From: Paralithodes platypus
Taxonomy: Eukaryota; Arthropoda; Malacostraca; Decapoda; Lithodidae
Assembly: GCA_032716605.1 (NCBI GenBank)
Contig: CM064481.1
Coordinates: 14,082,944 to 14,146,943, forward strand
Direction: 5' to 3'
DNA: 64,000 nucleotides
This document shows, piece after piece, positions 41,053 through 51,403 of this stretch; position 1 is the first letter of the stretch; every line of letters starts with the position of its first letter. The translations under genes and the position numbers were made by a program. The notes under the pieces were generated by a model. That model was not told where the DNA came from and did not search any database. It saw only the letters and a program-made list of their open reading frames with translations.

Positions 41053-41760
41053 GTGGCCTCTGGGTCACTTAGTGTTTAGATGAAGAAAAGAGAGTGGGGG
41101 GGGGGGGGTGCAGTCAGTGTAACATAGGACACCCTAGACCCCGCCGGAGTACGTGTGCGAAGCTTACGAGCTGTGATACAGGGTGTAGTTGCTGTGATAT
41201 AAAATGTCTCTGTAGTATTCATTACAGGAAATTGTGCTAACGTACAATCATAGTAGAACGACAATGCTTGTTGTAAAAAGTTTTGGCTGTGAAGCAATAT
41301 AAATTTAAGTAATCTTAGTAGTTGCGGCCGCAACTTGTATTTGTAATGTAAGTACCTCTGCAGAAGTACAGGAGTTCAGTACTTCTGCGACAGTACACGA
41401 GTTCCTTTTATTTTTAGGGTATAATTTTAGATATATATCCACGAGTTAATGGGGTTTATATGTGAACATGTAAACTTTGATGTTTTTATTTTTCACCACT
41501 TACTTTAAGTGGGGTGCCTTCTTAACTACCAGCTCTGTGTATAGAGTCTCGGAGTTAACCCCTTTTTTGTCAAAGCAGGCTTCTTCAAAGCACGCTCCTG
41601 CTTGTCACCTTTTTTGTATATTTCTATGCTGTATAAAGTTTATGCATACAAATATAACTCTTTTTTACAAAGTAAGAATACTATGTGGTTGTTTGATTAT
41701 CTGCTTTTGCTAGAGTTATGATATGATTACGAATGTCCCCCTCCAGTCTTAGATATCAGG
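41053..41760 (+). other. D1 3' untranslated region
   Basis: Non-coding, matches 57540-58080 of D2 (for example GTGCAGTCAGTGTAACATAG). A poly-G run lies at 41097-41108. No gene seen. Confidence 0.7.
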
Positions 41761-41867
41761 CATAATCGTCAATGATGGAGGGGCCACTAATAAATTATAG
41801 GTTTGACTCCTGCAAGGAGATAAAGAAAACCTAATATTTAGTAGTGGCCCCGTAATCATTGACGACT
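41761..41867. repeat. D1 internal complementary region
   Basis: Its first part is the reverse complement of the D1 left end (CACTAATAAA against TTTATTAGTG). Its second part is the reverse complement of the right end (TATAGGTTTGACTCCTGC ... AGTAGTGGCCCCG). The two are joined as if the ends were ligated in a circle. This is the diagnostic arrangement of DIRS1-like elements. Confidence 0.88.
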
Positions 41868-41937
41868 AGGGCCCTCCCGACCATCCCCTTCCCATTCGTT
41901 GATGTATTAAGGATTTTGGTTTACTTGATATGTCAGT

Positions 41938-42295
41938 GAAGGAAGAATGACGCCTGAAGTCAGCATCTGGTCAAAGATCCACATAAGTACATCCACGAAG
42001 TTATGGAAAGCTTATGATTAGTTATTCTTATTTTCTTTTTATTTGTTATTTTTTACGAAGTTTTTTCGTAGTGAGACCCAATTTCATAATGACGAACCAT
42101 GAGTGAGGTTGCGTGTGCTCATGATGAAGGCTCCTCAATTTTTTATGCTCTGCGCGGTAGATTCAAACTACGGTAAATGAGTGTTTGAAGAGGATGCCTT
42201 ATGTAATAGGCATAATCGTCAATGATTACGGGGCCACTACTAAATATTAGGTTTTCTTTATCTCCTTGCAGGAGTCAAACCTATAATATAGTGTT
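41938..42295. repeat. D1 right inverted terminal repeat
   Basis: Complement of the left repeat, plus an outer extension (42246-42295) that ends GGAGTCAAACCTATA. Site GATGTATTAAGGATTTTGG at about 41901-41919 is the empty version of an M1 insertion in D2. Confidence 0.88.
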
Positions 42296-42511
42296 AGTAT
42301 AGTTCACTGATATTCTAGCCTGGTATTACATGGCAAATATTTCACTCACACTAATTCTAGGCTCTTGGGGGAATAATAGTAGTCTTATTCGCTCTGTGTT
42401 CTATTTTTGTTTTTTGTTTTTGTTTTTTTTCTATGTGATTGAGGGGGGCAAAAGGCATAACTGCCTATAGCGAGTGCCTCCCCCATAGTTGAAAGAGTGA
42501 CAGGGCCAAAA

Positions 42512-45480
42512 TCAAGGGACGTTCGAGCCAAAATGCCTGGACACACGGAGTTTGAAGCAATTTAAGTCATAGGAAGAGGGAAAGACTGATTCTGGGAGAG
42601 AGTTCCAGAGCTCAGATGTTGAGTAGAAGAAAGTTTGAGAGTAACATTTCACTCTTGGGTTGGAGAGTTGCACAGAGTAGGGGTGGGATTGAGTTGCAAG
42701 ACGGGTACCACGTGCCCTACGTAAAGGAGGTGGTATGCACTGGGATAGCTCTGAGGAACACTGATTATTATAGTAGCGATAGAATAGCGAGAGAGATGCA
42801 ACATTGCGGCGGAGAGAGAGAGATTGCAGAGAGTTGGTGAGTGGACGGGAGTTAATGATACGAAAGGCCTTCCTTTCAACTTTGTCTAGGAGAGCGGTGT
42901 GAGAGGAACCTCCCCACACATGTGAACAATACTCAATACAAGGGCGCACTATGCCCCTGTACAGAGCAAGAAGCTGTGCAGGGGAAAAGAACCCCCTAAG
43001 GCGGTTGAGCACACCCAGCTTCTGGGAGGCTGCCTTAGCAAGACTGGTAATATGGTCCATCCAAATGAGAGCAGAAGAAAAAGAGACACCAAGAATATTG
43101 AGAGAAGATGAAGGGTTGATTTTTGTATTGTTGAAGAATAAGGGATAGTCCGCTGGGAGATCCTGACGGGTAGATAGATGGAGAAATTGGGTTTTGGAAG
43201 CATTAAAGTTAACAAGGTTTTCTCTGCCCCAATTGGAAATAGTATTTAGATCAGAATTTAAGAGTTCTATGGCTTCATTACGTTTGTCGTTGAGGGATTG
43301 CTGGCTGGGGCGTTCTGAAAAACTAATGGAGTAGTGTAAAGTTGAGTCGTCTGCGTATGAATGGATGGGAATTAAGGTACAGTTAAGGAGATCATTTATA
43401 AAAATTAGAAAGAGAATAGGAGATAGGACAGAGCCCTGAGGAACACCGGAGTTTATAGGGTGAGGAAGTGAACAATGGCCGTCCACAACCGCAGCTATGG
43501 AACGGCCGGAAAGGAAATTAGAGACAAAGGCACAGATGGAGGGATAGAAACCGAAGGAGGGTAGTTTAGAAATTAAAGATTTATGCCAGACTCTATCGAA
43601 GGCTTTCGATATGTCTAGTGCAATAGAAAAAGTCTCACCGAAGTCCCGAAAGGAGGATGACCAAGAGTTAGTAAGATATGAAAGAAGATCACCAGTAGAG
43701 CGACCCTTAAGGAAGCCATACTGGCGATCTGAGAGCAGATTATGAGAAGAGAAATGCTTAAGAAATTTGGAAGCAAGAATAGTTTCAAAAACTTTAGAAA
43801 GACAAGAGATAAGAGCAATTGGACGATAGTTGGAGGGTTGAGAGCGGTCACCCTTCTTTGGGACAGTTTGAATGTGAGCAAACTTCCAGCATGAAGGGAA
43901 GACGTTAGAGGATAGACAGAGACGAAAGAGTTTGCCTAGGCAGGGAGTCAGCACGGAAGCACAGTTTTTGAGAACAACAGGAGGAACACCGTCCGGACCG
44001 TACGCCTTATTAGTGTTAAGCCCAGAGAGGGTAGAAAGTACATCTTTAGAAGAGATTAGGATATTAGGCATAAGTAAGAGAGAGGAGGGCGGAGAGGGAG
44101 GAACAGCACCGGAATCATCCAAGGTGGAGTTTCTAGCAAAAGTTTGAGCGAAGAGTTTAGCTTTGTCAGAGGAAGAAGTGATGGTTGTGACATCAGAGTG
44201 GGAAAGGGGAGGGAAAGACGAGGAAGAGAAATTGTTGGAGAGGTTTTTGGCTAGATGCCAGAAAGCTTGGGAAGAGCTAGAGTTGGATAGTTCAGTGCAT
44301 TTATTATTGATGAAAGAGTGTTTGGCAATTTGAAGAACAGATTTGGCTTGATTCCGGGCAGAAACATATGAAGAATGAGAGTCTTGAGTTTTAAGGCGTC
44401 GGTACCGTTTGAAGGCTTCCTCCTTATTGCGGACAGCAGTAGAACAGGCGTGAGTAAACCAAGATTTTTTAGCATTAGTCTGAGAGAAAGAGAATGGAAT
44501 GTATGCTTCCATGCTCGATAGGATTACCTCGGTAATGCGTTCAGCACTCTCCGAGGGTCCTCGGCCATGGAAGTAGAAATCATTCCATGGGAAATCAAAG
44601 AAGTACTGCCGAAGAGCCTCCCAGTCGGCAGCGCCAAAGTGCCACAAGCGCCGCCGGCTAGGAGGATCGGGTGGCTGTACTGGAGAGATAGGACAGGTGA
44701 CAGAGATAAGTTTATGGTCGGAGGAGCCCAAAGGAGAGAAAAGATCGACAGTATAAGAAGAAGGGTTAGAAGTTAGAAACAGGTCAAGAATGTTGGGCCG
44801 ATCTCCGATGCGATCCGGGATACGGGTGGGTTGCTGAACTAACTGCTCTAGGTCATTTAGGATAGAAAAGACGTAGGCTTGTTCACCAGGTGGATCAGTA
44901 GTGTGAGAGGAGAGCCATTGGCGGTGGTGAACGTTGAAATCTCCTAAGATGGAGATTTCTGAGAAAGGAGAAATGGATAGAATGTGTTCCACTGTAGAGT
45001 TTAGATAGTCAAAGAATTTGGGAAAGTTGGTAGAGTTAGGGGAAAGATAGACAGCACAGAAATATTTAGTAAGAGAATGACAGGAAAGTTTGAGCCATAA
45101 AGTTGAGAATTCAGAGGAGTCGAAATCGGGAACACGAGAGCAAGTGAGTTTGTTGTGCACATATGCACAACATCCGCCTTTGGCTTTGAAACTAGTATAG
45201 AGAAAGTAGGAGGATACAGAGAAGGGGTTGCTGGATGTTGCTACAGACACCTGAGTTTCGGTGAGGAAGAGAAGATCAGGTTTGTAGGAGGAGAGATGGT
45301 GCTCAACAGAGTGAAAGTTAGAGGAAAGTCCGCGAATGTTGCAGAAATTAATAGAAAGAGTAACAGGCCGAGGTCCAGGTAATTGTGTGGGGTCGTCAGG
45401 GGATGGTCGGTCGGGTGAGGGGGCATTTATGGTCCCCCCCCCCTGGGGACTCCGAGGCTGGGCTACAATTCATCATTTTG
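42512..45480 (-). CDS. L3 ORF: endonuclease plus reverse transcriptase
   Basis: The frame is open from about 45440 down to 42512, and the conserved sequence continues upstream of 45250 ([16 protein letters not shown] landmarks near 45270-45350). The endonuclease domain shows [16 protein letters not shown] and [15 protein letters not shown] landmarks are [45 protein letters not shown] (motif A Asp), [14 protein letters not shown] and [12 protein letters not shown] (catalytic), followed by a conserved C-terminal region ([18 protein letters not shown]). All catalytic residues are present. The likely N-terminal Met ([12 protein letters not shown], near 45455-45475) is in another frame, separated by a run of ten C/G at 45434-45443. 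One slip there would explain the break. Confidence 0.85.
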
Positions 45481-45885
45481 TGTTTTTTTAATTTTGGTGT
45501 GGAGGAATGAAGTGTGGTGTGCATGTTTAGTGTAGTGAAGTGAAGTGGATAGGAGGAGGAGGTGTTTGTGAGAGCTAGCTGGATTGCTCTCAGTGTAAAT
45601 GAGGCACAAAGAAAATCAGTAAGAGAGGCCAAGCAAATGAAACAGGAGTTCCAGCGACTCTTTATCACATGCCTATAACCTCACCTGGGTCTATTACCCC
45701 TGTATACTATATAATATAGGCTATACACTTTTGAGATCACAGATTCAGTTTCATGCCCTATGGCAGCATTCCAAGCCCTGTTCTGGGCTCCAGCTCTAAA
45801 TCGCTCTCATTACTGTTGTTTACAGTTGATTGATTGTTTTGGTGATCAAAGCAGTTCTGTATTTTTGTTTATATTAATATTGTTT
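45481..45885. other. Unrecognised stretch upstream of L3
   Basis: Probably part of the L3 leader near 45481-45660; beyond that I see no feature. Confidence 0.4.
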
Positions 45886-46373
45886 TTAACCCTTATTTAG
45901 CGGCGAGCAACATAAGTCGAGTTAAATAAAGCTGGACTATGTGGCGGCGCTCGACATAGGTCGAGTGGCAATTTCAGCACGTAATGTGGCTGAGAGAGAG
46001 AGACAAGTGGTGGCAGGAGACTAGCGAGCGTATGACTGCTCCAGACCACCGCGGCGAACCTACTGACACAAATCTCAGCTCCCTCCTCCCTCTCTCACTC
46101 GCTACATACTCAATTATGTACTGAAAGTACCGAATTACCTGCTTTTTGCACTCGCGTTGCACGGTTATTGCAAGAAAACTATCCATCATACAAGGATCGT
46201 TATGGTGTCATTCGAAAGCTCTGTTTATGCCCTTTCAGGGATAGGTACTTGTTTTACGTTCTGGGTCTTATTTAGGCATGAAAATGATCACGTAAACAGC
46301 CCTATTTTGGCTAAAAACACCCCGCTGTGCGGTACACATAAATAAACCGCATAGGCCGCTCGTAAGGTGTTAA
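45886..46373 (+). mobile_element. M3 copy 3
   Basis: TTAA at 45886-45889 and 46370-46373. Almost identical to copy 1 at 25395-25878 (starts CCCTTATTTAGCGGC). Confidence 0.88.
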
Positions 46374-46456
46374 TGTCTTCTCCGTGCTCTATCCAACCTT
46401 TCCTTAGACTTCTTTACGGACTCAAATTTACAACTAAGACTAGGAGACTATTCCAA
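46374..46456. other. Short spacer between M3 and PB2
   Basis: 83 bases of unrecognised sequence; it resumes at 60404 after PB2. Confidence 0.5.
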
Positions 46457-46652
46457 TTAACCCCTCAGACCCGGTTGGCCTCTGAGAAACCCATATCAAA
46501 CATCCCCCGCGCAACCCGGACGGGCTCCGAGGCTCCGGGTGCTCGCGTAAATGCTTTCGAATGGCGCGCGTACATTTTTGTTGTTGTGGGTGGTAGACAG
46601 CGCCACCACACGTGAACTACGCCACGACAACAGTCTCTACCCCGACGCCATC

Positions 46653-49308
46653 ATGGATAGTATGCCAAACAGTGATTCCGTTGTGTCCGATACTGTACTC
46701 CCTACGACGCCCGCCCAAGGTCGTCGCGTCTTACGCAGACGACACCGCCTAAATGTGTTATCTCCCAGAGGTATTGAGGAGACTATGAGACTTTATGAGC
46801 GTGCTGAAGGAGAACATATTGTTGATGATGAAGACAGTGATAAATCGTCTAATTATAAGTCAAGTGATTATGGCGATGACAGTAACAATGGCACTCAATT
46901 TAGGGGATTTGCGAGTGAACATGAGAGTGATGAAGGTGATGTAGCAGCTTTCGCGGAAGCTGTTTTAGGTGAAGAAAGTGAAGTGGGGAAAGTGAGTGAG
47001 TGGGAGAGTTCAAGGTCACTCTCTAAGTTTCAGTTGAGTGACACGGCTCCAAGCCCTTCGCCAGCTAAATCGCCTTTCAAGCTATGCTTTTATAAGAAGC
47101 AGGTACTTGAAAAGGCGGCCGCAGCAGCCAGGGAAGAAGCCAAAAGACTTGGTGAGGATGAGGATGTGAGTGAGGGTGAGCGTGGTGACTCATCTCGCCC
47201 GCCATTGTCTCCCTTATCTCCCAAGGCCACCCAAGATGACCCGGGCGCCCCGCATTTTTCCCCACCACTGCCAAGGGTTGAGGACCCCCACTTTCGGCCT
47301 ATTTGCCTCCTAGGTCCCCCGACAGGAGACATACTGCTGCCGAAAAGGGGAAAGGCAGGAAATATGTGAAAAAGGGACAGAAAACTAGGTGGGCATTGTT
47401 CGAGGCTCCTGCGGCGTCCACCCTTGCCGGCCCCCACAACTTTCCCCACGGTCCTCCCCACCTCTCCAGCCGCCAACATGTGTTCCTGACGAAGTTTTTG
47501 AACTCGCATCACCAATACCTGGGCCTAGTGACAGTGGAACATTGCTTCCTGCCACTCGTCACAGGCAAAGGAGCCCACAACCTCGGGGGGACATAGCCTC
47601 ACCTGCCACTCCTTCCCCACCTCGCCCCCCCGCACGCCGCCCACGCATCACTCGTTACCCGCCAGATTAGGTGGGGAACACTGACGATGAAGGGCACCTC
47701 ACAGATGACTCTGGCCATGACTATATGGGTACACCGTCAGGGCAAGATGACCTCTCTGACGACGACAACTACATAGACATGGACGACCCTCAACCCATCC
47801 GCTCCACCCGGGGGCGTCGTGCTGTGGCCCGCCCTGGCCGCGCACCTCCCAAGTTGGCCGTGGGTGTGCTGGGCCACCACCTGGAGCTCCTCGTGGGCGT
47901 CGCCAAGACCCATTCTACGTTTTCCAGTTGCAAGACCTGGCTGACGGGGAAGATAACAACCCTGATGTGCCAGCTTTTGATGAGGTACAGGAGGGTTCAG
48001 GAATTACCCCCAAATTTCCCGCAGGCCCCAATGCTCCACCACATGAGCTTTTTGAGGCCTTTTTTGATGAGGAGGTTACCGGATTTGTCATCAAGGAGAC
48101 CAACAAGCAGCACCAATTCCAGGTCCACATGTTTGACAAGGTGACCAAGGGCCACATGAGGCAGTGGACCAAAGTGACTCATCACGAGGTCATGGTGTTC
48201 CTGGCACTCACCATGCTAGTGCCTCGTGTCAAGAAGCATAGGTTGCCTGACTATTGGATCACCAATGATCTCATATCCACCCCTGCCTTCGGGAAATATA
48301 TGTCTCACGACCGGTACCTTGACATCCTCGCAGCGCTCCATCTTGTCACCAACACCGACGTCCACTGCCCAGACAAGCTGTGGAAGATTAGGACGTTGTA
48401 CGAGATGATGCGACACCGCTTCTCCTCCTACTTCAAGCCCTTCTGCAAGGTCGTCATTGACGAGTCTCTTGTGCTGTTCCGGGGAAAGCTCATCTTCCGG
48501 CAGTACATCCCCTCAAAGAGACATCGCTTTGGCATAAAATTCTTTGTGCTGTGCGACTGCCGAACTGGCTATGTCCTGGACTTCCTGGTCTACAGCGGGA
48601 AGGAAGGGGACGTGCTTGTGGACCCCCTCATTGGCTTTGGCAGAGCAGTGGTGCAAGCCATGATGGACCGCTATTTCCATAAGAATCACGTCCTCTACAC
48701 GGACAACTACTACACGTCCCCCACTCTCTAAAAGTACTGTACCTCCATGAGTGCAAGACGGGGAGTGTAGGCACAGTACGAGGGAGAAGGAAGGGCATGC
48801 CACCTTTCCCTCCAAAGACCAAGAAAGGCGATGTGTTCTGGAAGAAGTCGGGGCCCATTCTGGCTATCCACTGGCACGACCAGCAGAAGGTCAACCTCCT
48901 GACCACCGTCCACAAGGGGGAAATGGTGGAGACTGGCAAGGTGGATCGCCGAACCCAGGCCAGGGTGACCAAGCCCGATGCTGTCATGGACTACAACATC
49001 AACATGAGGCTGGTGGACAAGTCCAACATGCAGATAGGCTTCATTGACTGTCTGCGTACCTCGTGCAGATGGTACAAAAAGTTCTTTCTGCACATGGTGG
49101 ACATGTCCATTCTGAACGCTTACAACATCTACAAGCATCGGAATGAGAACACACCCAGGAAGTTCAATAGCCTGCGGAGGTTCCAAAAGCAGGTGTTGAA
49201 GGAGCTCCTGGAGAAGTATGGTACGCCACAGAGGGCAGTGCCACATGCTGGGCCCGCCGCTACTGACCGCTTGCACTGTGCATATTACATGAATATGCAC
49301 AGGCTCAT
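46653..49308 (+). pseudogene. PB2 transposase, main part (degraded)
   Basis: Likely start ATG 46653. The first frame (to 47369) is acidic and Ser-rich. A frame change near 47360 and another before 47928 follow. The DDE domain (47928-48731) shows HELFEAFFDEEVTGFVI, DYWITNDLISTPAFGKYMS, VIDESLVLFRGKL (first Asp), KRHRFGIKFFVLCD and YTDNYYTSP (second Asp). It is stopped by TAA at 48729-48731, with a small frame change before the next part (48797 on). That part carries PILAIHWHDQQKVNLLTT and MRLVDKSNMQIGF (third Asp region). It is cut by D2 within codons RLI. Clearly dead. Confidence 0.85.
47945..48190. other. Frame junction region in PB2
   Basis: Overlapping open frames on both strands lie here; only the plus frame from 47928 matches the transposase. 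The others are shadows. Confidence 0.4.
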
Positions 49309-49623
49309 ATTTATTAGTGGCCCCTCCATCATTGACGAACATGCCTATTACATAAGGCACCCTCTTCAAACACTCATCCGCCGTAGTTTGAATCTACCGC
49401 GCAGATCATAAAAAATTTGAGAAGCCTTCATCATGAGCGCACGCAACCTCACTCATAGCTTCAGTCATTATGAATTGGGTTCTCACTACGAAAAAACTTC
49501 GTAAAAAATAAAAACAAAAATAAAATAAGAATAACTATTCAATAAGCTTTCCATAATATCGTGGATGTACTTGTGTGGATCTTTGACAAGACGCTGACTC
49601 AGGCGTCATTCCTCCTTCTCTGC
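49309..49623. repeat. D2 left inverted terminal repeat
   Basis: Matches 19312-19615 and 62172-62490 directly, and 58853-59160 in reverse complement. Confidence 0.88.
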
Positions 49624-50204
49624 TCTGCGTTCAGCCTGCCCGGACGTGTCTCCCCACGCTCCGCTGGTTCCGCATTTGTTGCGTCCCTAGTGAGTTTTTT
49701 CTCATTTGTTTACTCCGGGATGTATCGAGTAAGGTTAGGATTGCGTAGCAGGAGTGTCCTGGGCTAGTTGCCCGCAGTGCAGTGTATTTTGGGTCGTGTG
49801 TTTGGGGCATCTATTTCGGGTGTACCCTCGTGGTCCTGTTGTGGACATGTGAACTTTTTCACAGTTAGCTAGCTTTGTGATGCAGGCGGCTTTCATTACG
49901 CGTTATTATTGCTTCTTTTTATCTTTCTGATGAGGTAGCTTATTTTTGCTGACGTTCCCAGCGTATTTTTCTTCACTTAGTGAAGTTTTTTCTGGGTCCC
50001 GAGTCAGTTCTTCCCTTTGCCCGAAGTGTTGCTACAGTGGTGTGTTGGCGGTGGTTCCTGTTGTGATATAATTCAGTGCTTTTTGTTTATATTCCGACAT
50101 GTTTACTTTTATCCGTCTGCCTAGGCCTGGCCAGCCTCTCGTAGCTTTGCCACATGTACAAGTGTTATTGATTTATTTTATAAATATGTACTACTGTGTC
50201 ATGT

Positions 50205-50335
50205 GTGTCCTGGTTTAGTTGTGTATTGGCTAATTCCACGGACTATTTATGTGTCCTGGGTTAGTTGTGTATTGGCTATTTCCCCGGACTATTTGTGGGC
50301 CAGGCGTTAGTTGTGTTCTGGCTAACGCCTCGGTC
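50205..50335 (+). repeat. D2 leader: three copies of a 48-bp unit
   Basis: Units contain TTAGTTGTGTATTGGCTA and CCACGGACTATTTAT/CCCCGGACTATTTGT. D3 has the same array at 63077-63215; D1 has a single unit at 35385-35430. Confidence 0.7.
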
Positions 50336-50659
50336 CTGTGTTGCGTTCGGATGGTATCTGGACGGGGTGGTATCACGGTTACACCGTGAAAAACCCGGCT
50401 GGTTGCCGAGTTTTGGCCACGCGTGGTTTTAAAAACAGGCTTGTTTCCCCGGCGAGTGGGTGTCTGTGGCTCTCCAGGACTGCGTCTCTGTGGTGCCTGT
50501 GTCAGGCTCCTTATGATTCCCGGCGGGATGGCTGTACCCATCTAACAGTGTTCATGCGGACACGTGTTGTATGTAGTTTTTCCCGGTTTTGCAAAGCCAA
50601 TAAAAAACTAAGCTGTTGTTGTTTGTCTTTCCTCCCCGGCGATCTTTTACAAAGAAGTG

Positions 50660-50965
50660 GGGATCGGAACAATTGGGGTTAACTTTATAAACGTAAAATC
50701 ACACCCTGCGGGTGCATCCTGGAAGGGTGGGATGAACGAATTTGCAAAATTCAGTTTAGTTGACCAGACAATTGAGGGATGCATTGTGTATCACCGCCTT
50801 CAACATACGGCGTTTTAGGGCACAATTGGGGTTAACGTTTTTTAACTTAAATTCACACCCGGCGGGTGCTCCTTGGAAGGGTGGGAATAACTAATTTACA
50901 ATTCAGTTAGTAAACCAGACAATTGAGGGATACGTTTTGTATCGCCACCTTCAACATACGGCGAT
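50660..50965 (+). repeat. D2 leader: tandem duplication of about 150 bp
   Basis: Two copies (about 50669-50817 and 50822-50964) each run from CAATTGGGGTTAAC through ACACCC(T/G)GCGGGTGC to CTTCAACATACGGCG. D1 and D3 have one copy at the same place. Confidence 0.7.
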
Positions 50966-51403
50966 CTAAAAGACACTTCGGGAGAAGTCAGATCTCGTAT
51001 ATTTGTCAGGCTTCCCAGTTTTTGATCTGCGAGATAATTCGGGGGCCGGCGTCATTTTAGTTTTTTTTTTCCAACATTGAATCTTGAAACAAACACCACC
51101 GGAAAGACTAAATCAGTTATAAACGCCATGCTGGTCTTTATATTATGTCAGAGGGTATTCATAAATCTTTTGGACAAGTTAAGATATTCTGAAATCTTTT
51201 ACTTAGGAACCCCACCGCGTAGCGAGCTGTAGTCGTTGAGTATTGCGTCTCGTTACCCGGCGGGTTATTTAACACTTGTGTGCGAACATGTTGGGTTAAC
51301 CTTATGAGCATTAATTCCTGGAAATTTTCTTTTTTTCCAGAGCTGGGTCCCGGCGGGTCTATAGCCTACAGAACCTGGACTAAGTTTCTCACCAGTCTCT
51401 GTC

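Larger units (their letters stand above)
19312..42295 (+). mobile_element. D1: DIRS retrotransposon split by a piggyBac insertion
   Basis: The left end (TTATTAGTGGCCCC) and right end (GGAGTCAAACCTATA) match D2. The order is left terminal repeat, leader, [PB1 insertion 20106-35287], rest of leader, gag, RNase H, YR, 3' region, internal complementary region, right terminal repeat. Without PB1 it is about 7.8 kb. Compared with D2 it lacks about 0.95 kb covering the end of gag and the RT catalytic core, joined near 38895. It cannot be autonomous. No clear target duplication is seen, as usual for DIRS elements. Confidence 0.9.
42360..45885 (-). mobile_element. L3: nearly full-length I/Jockey-group LINE
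   Basis: Reads on the minus strand. The ORF ends at 42512, followed by a short 3' region with an A-rich tail (plus-strand T runs at 42405-42430). The 5' side runs into unrecognised sequence at about 45500-45885. Families of this kind are very abundant in decapods; the clade name is tentative. Boundaries are not defined by a clear target duplication. Confidence 0.75.
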
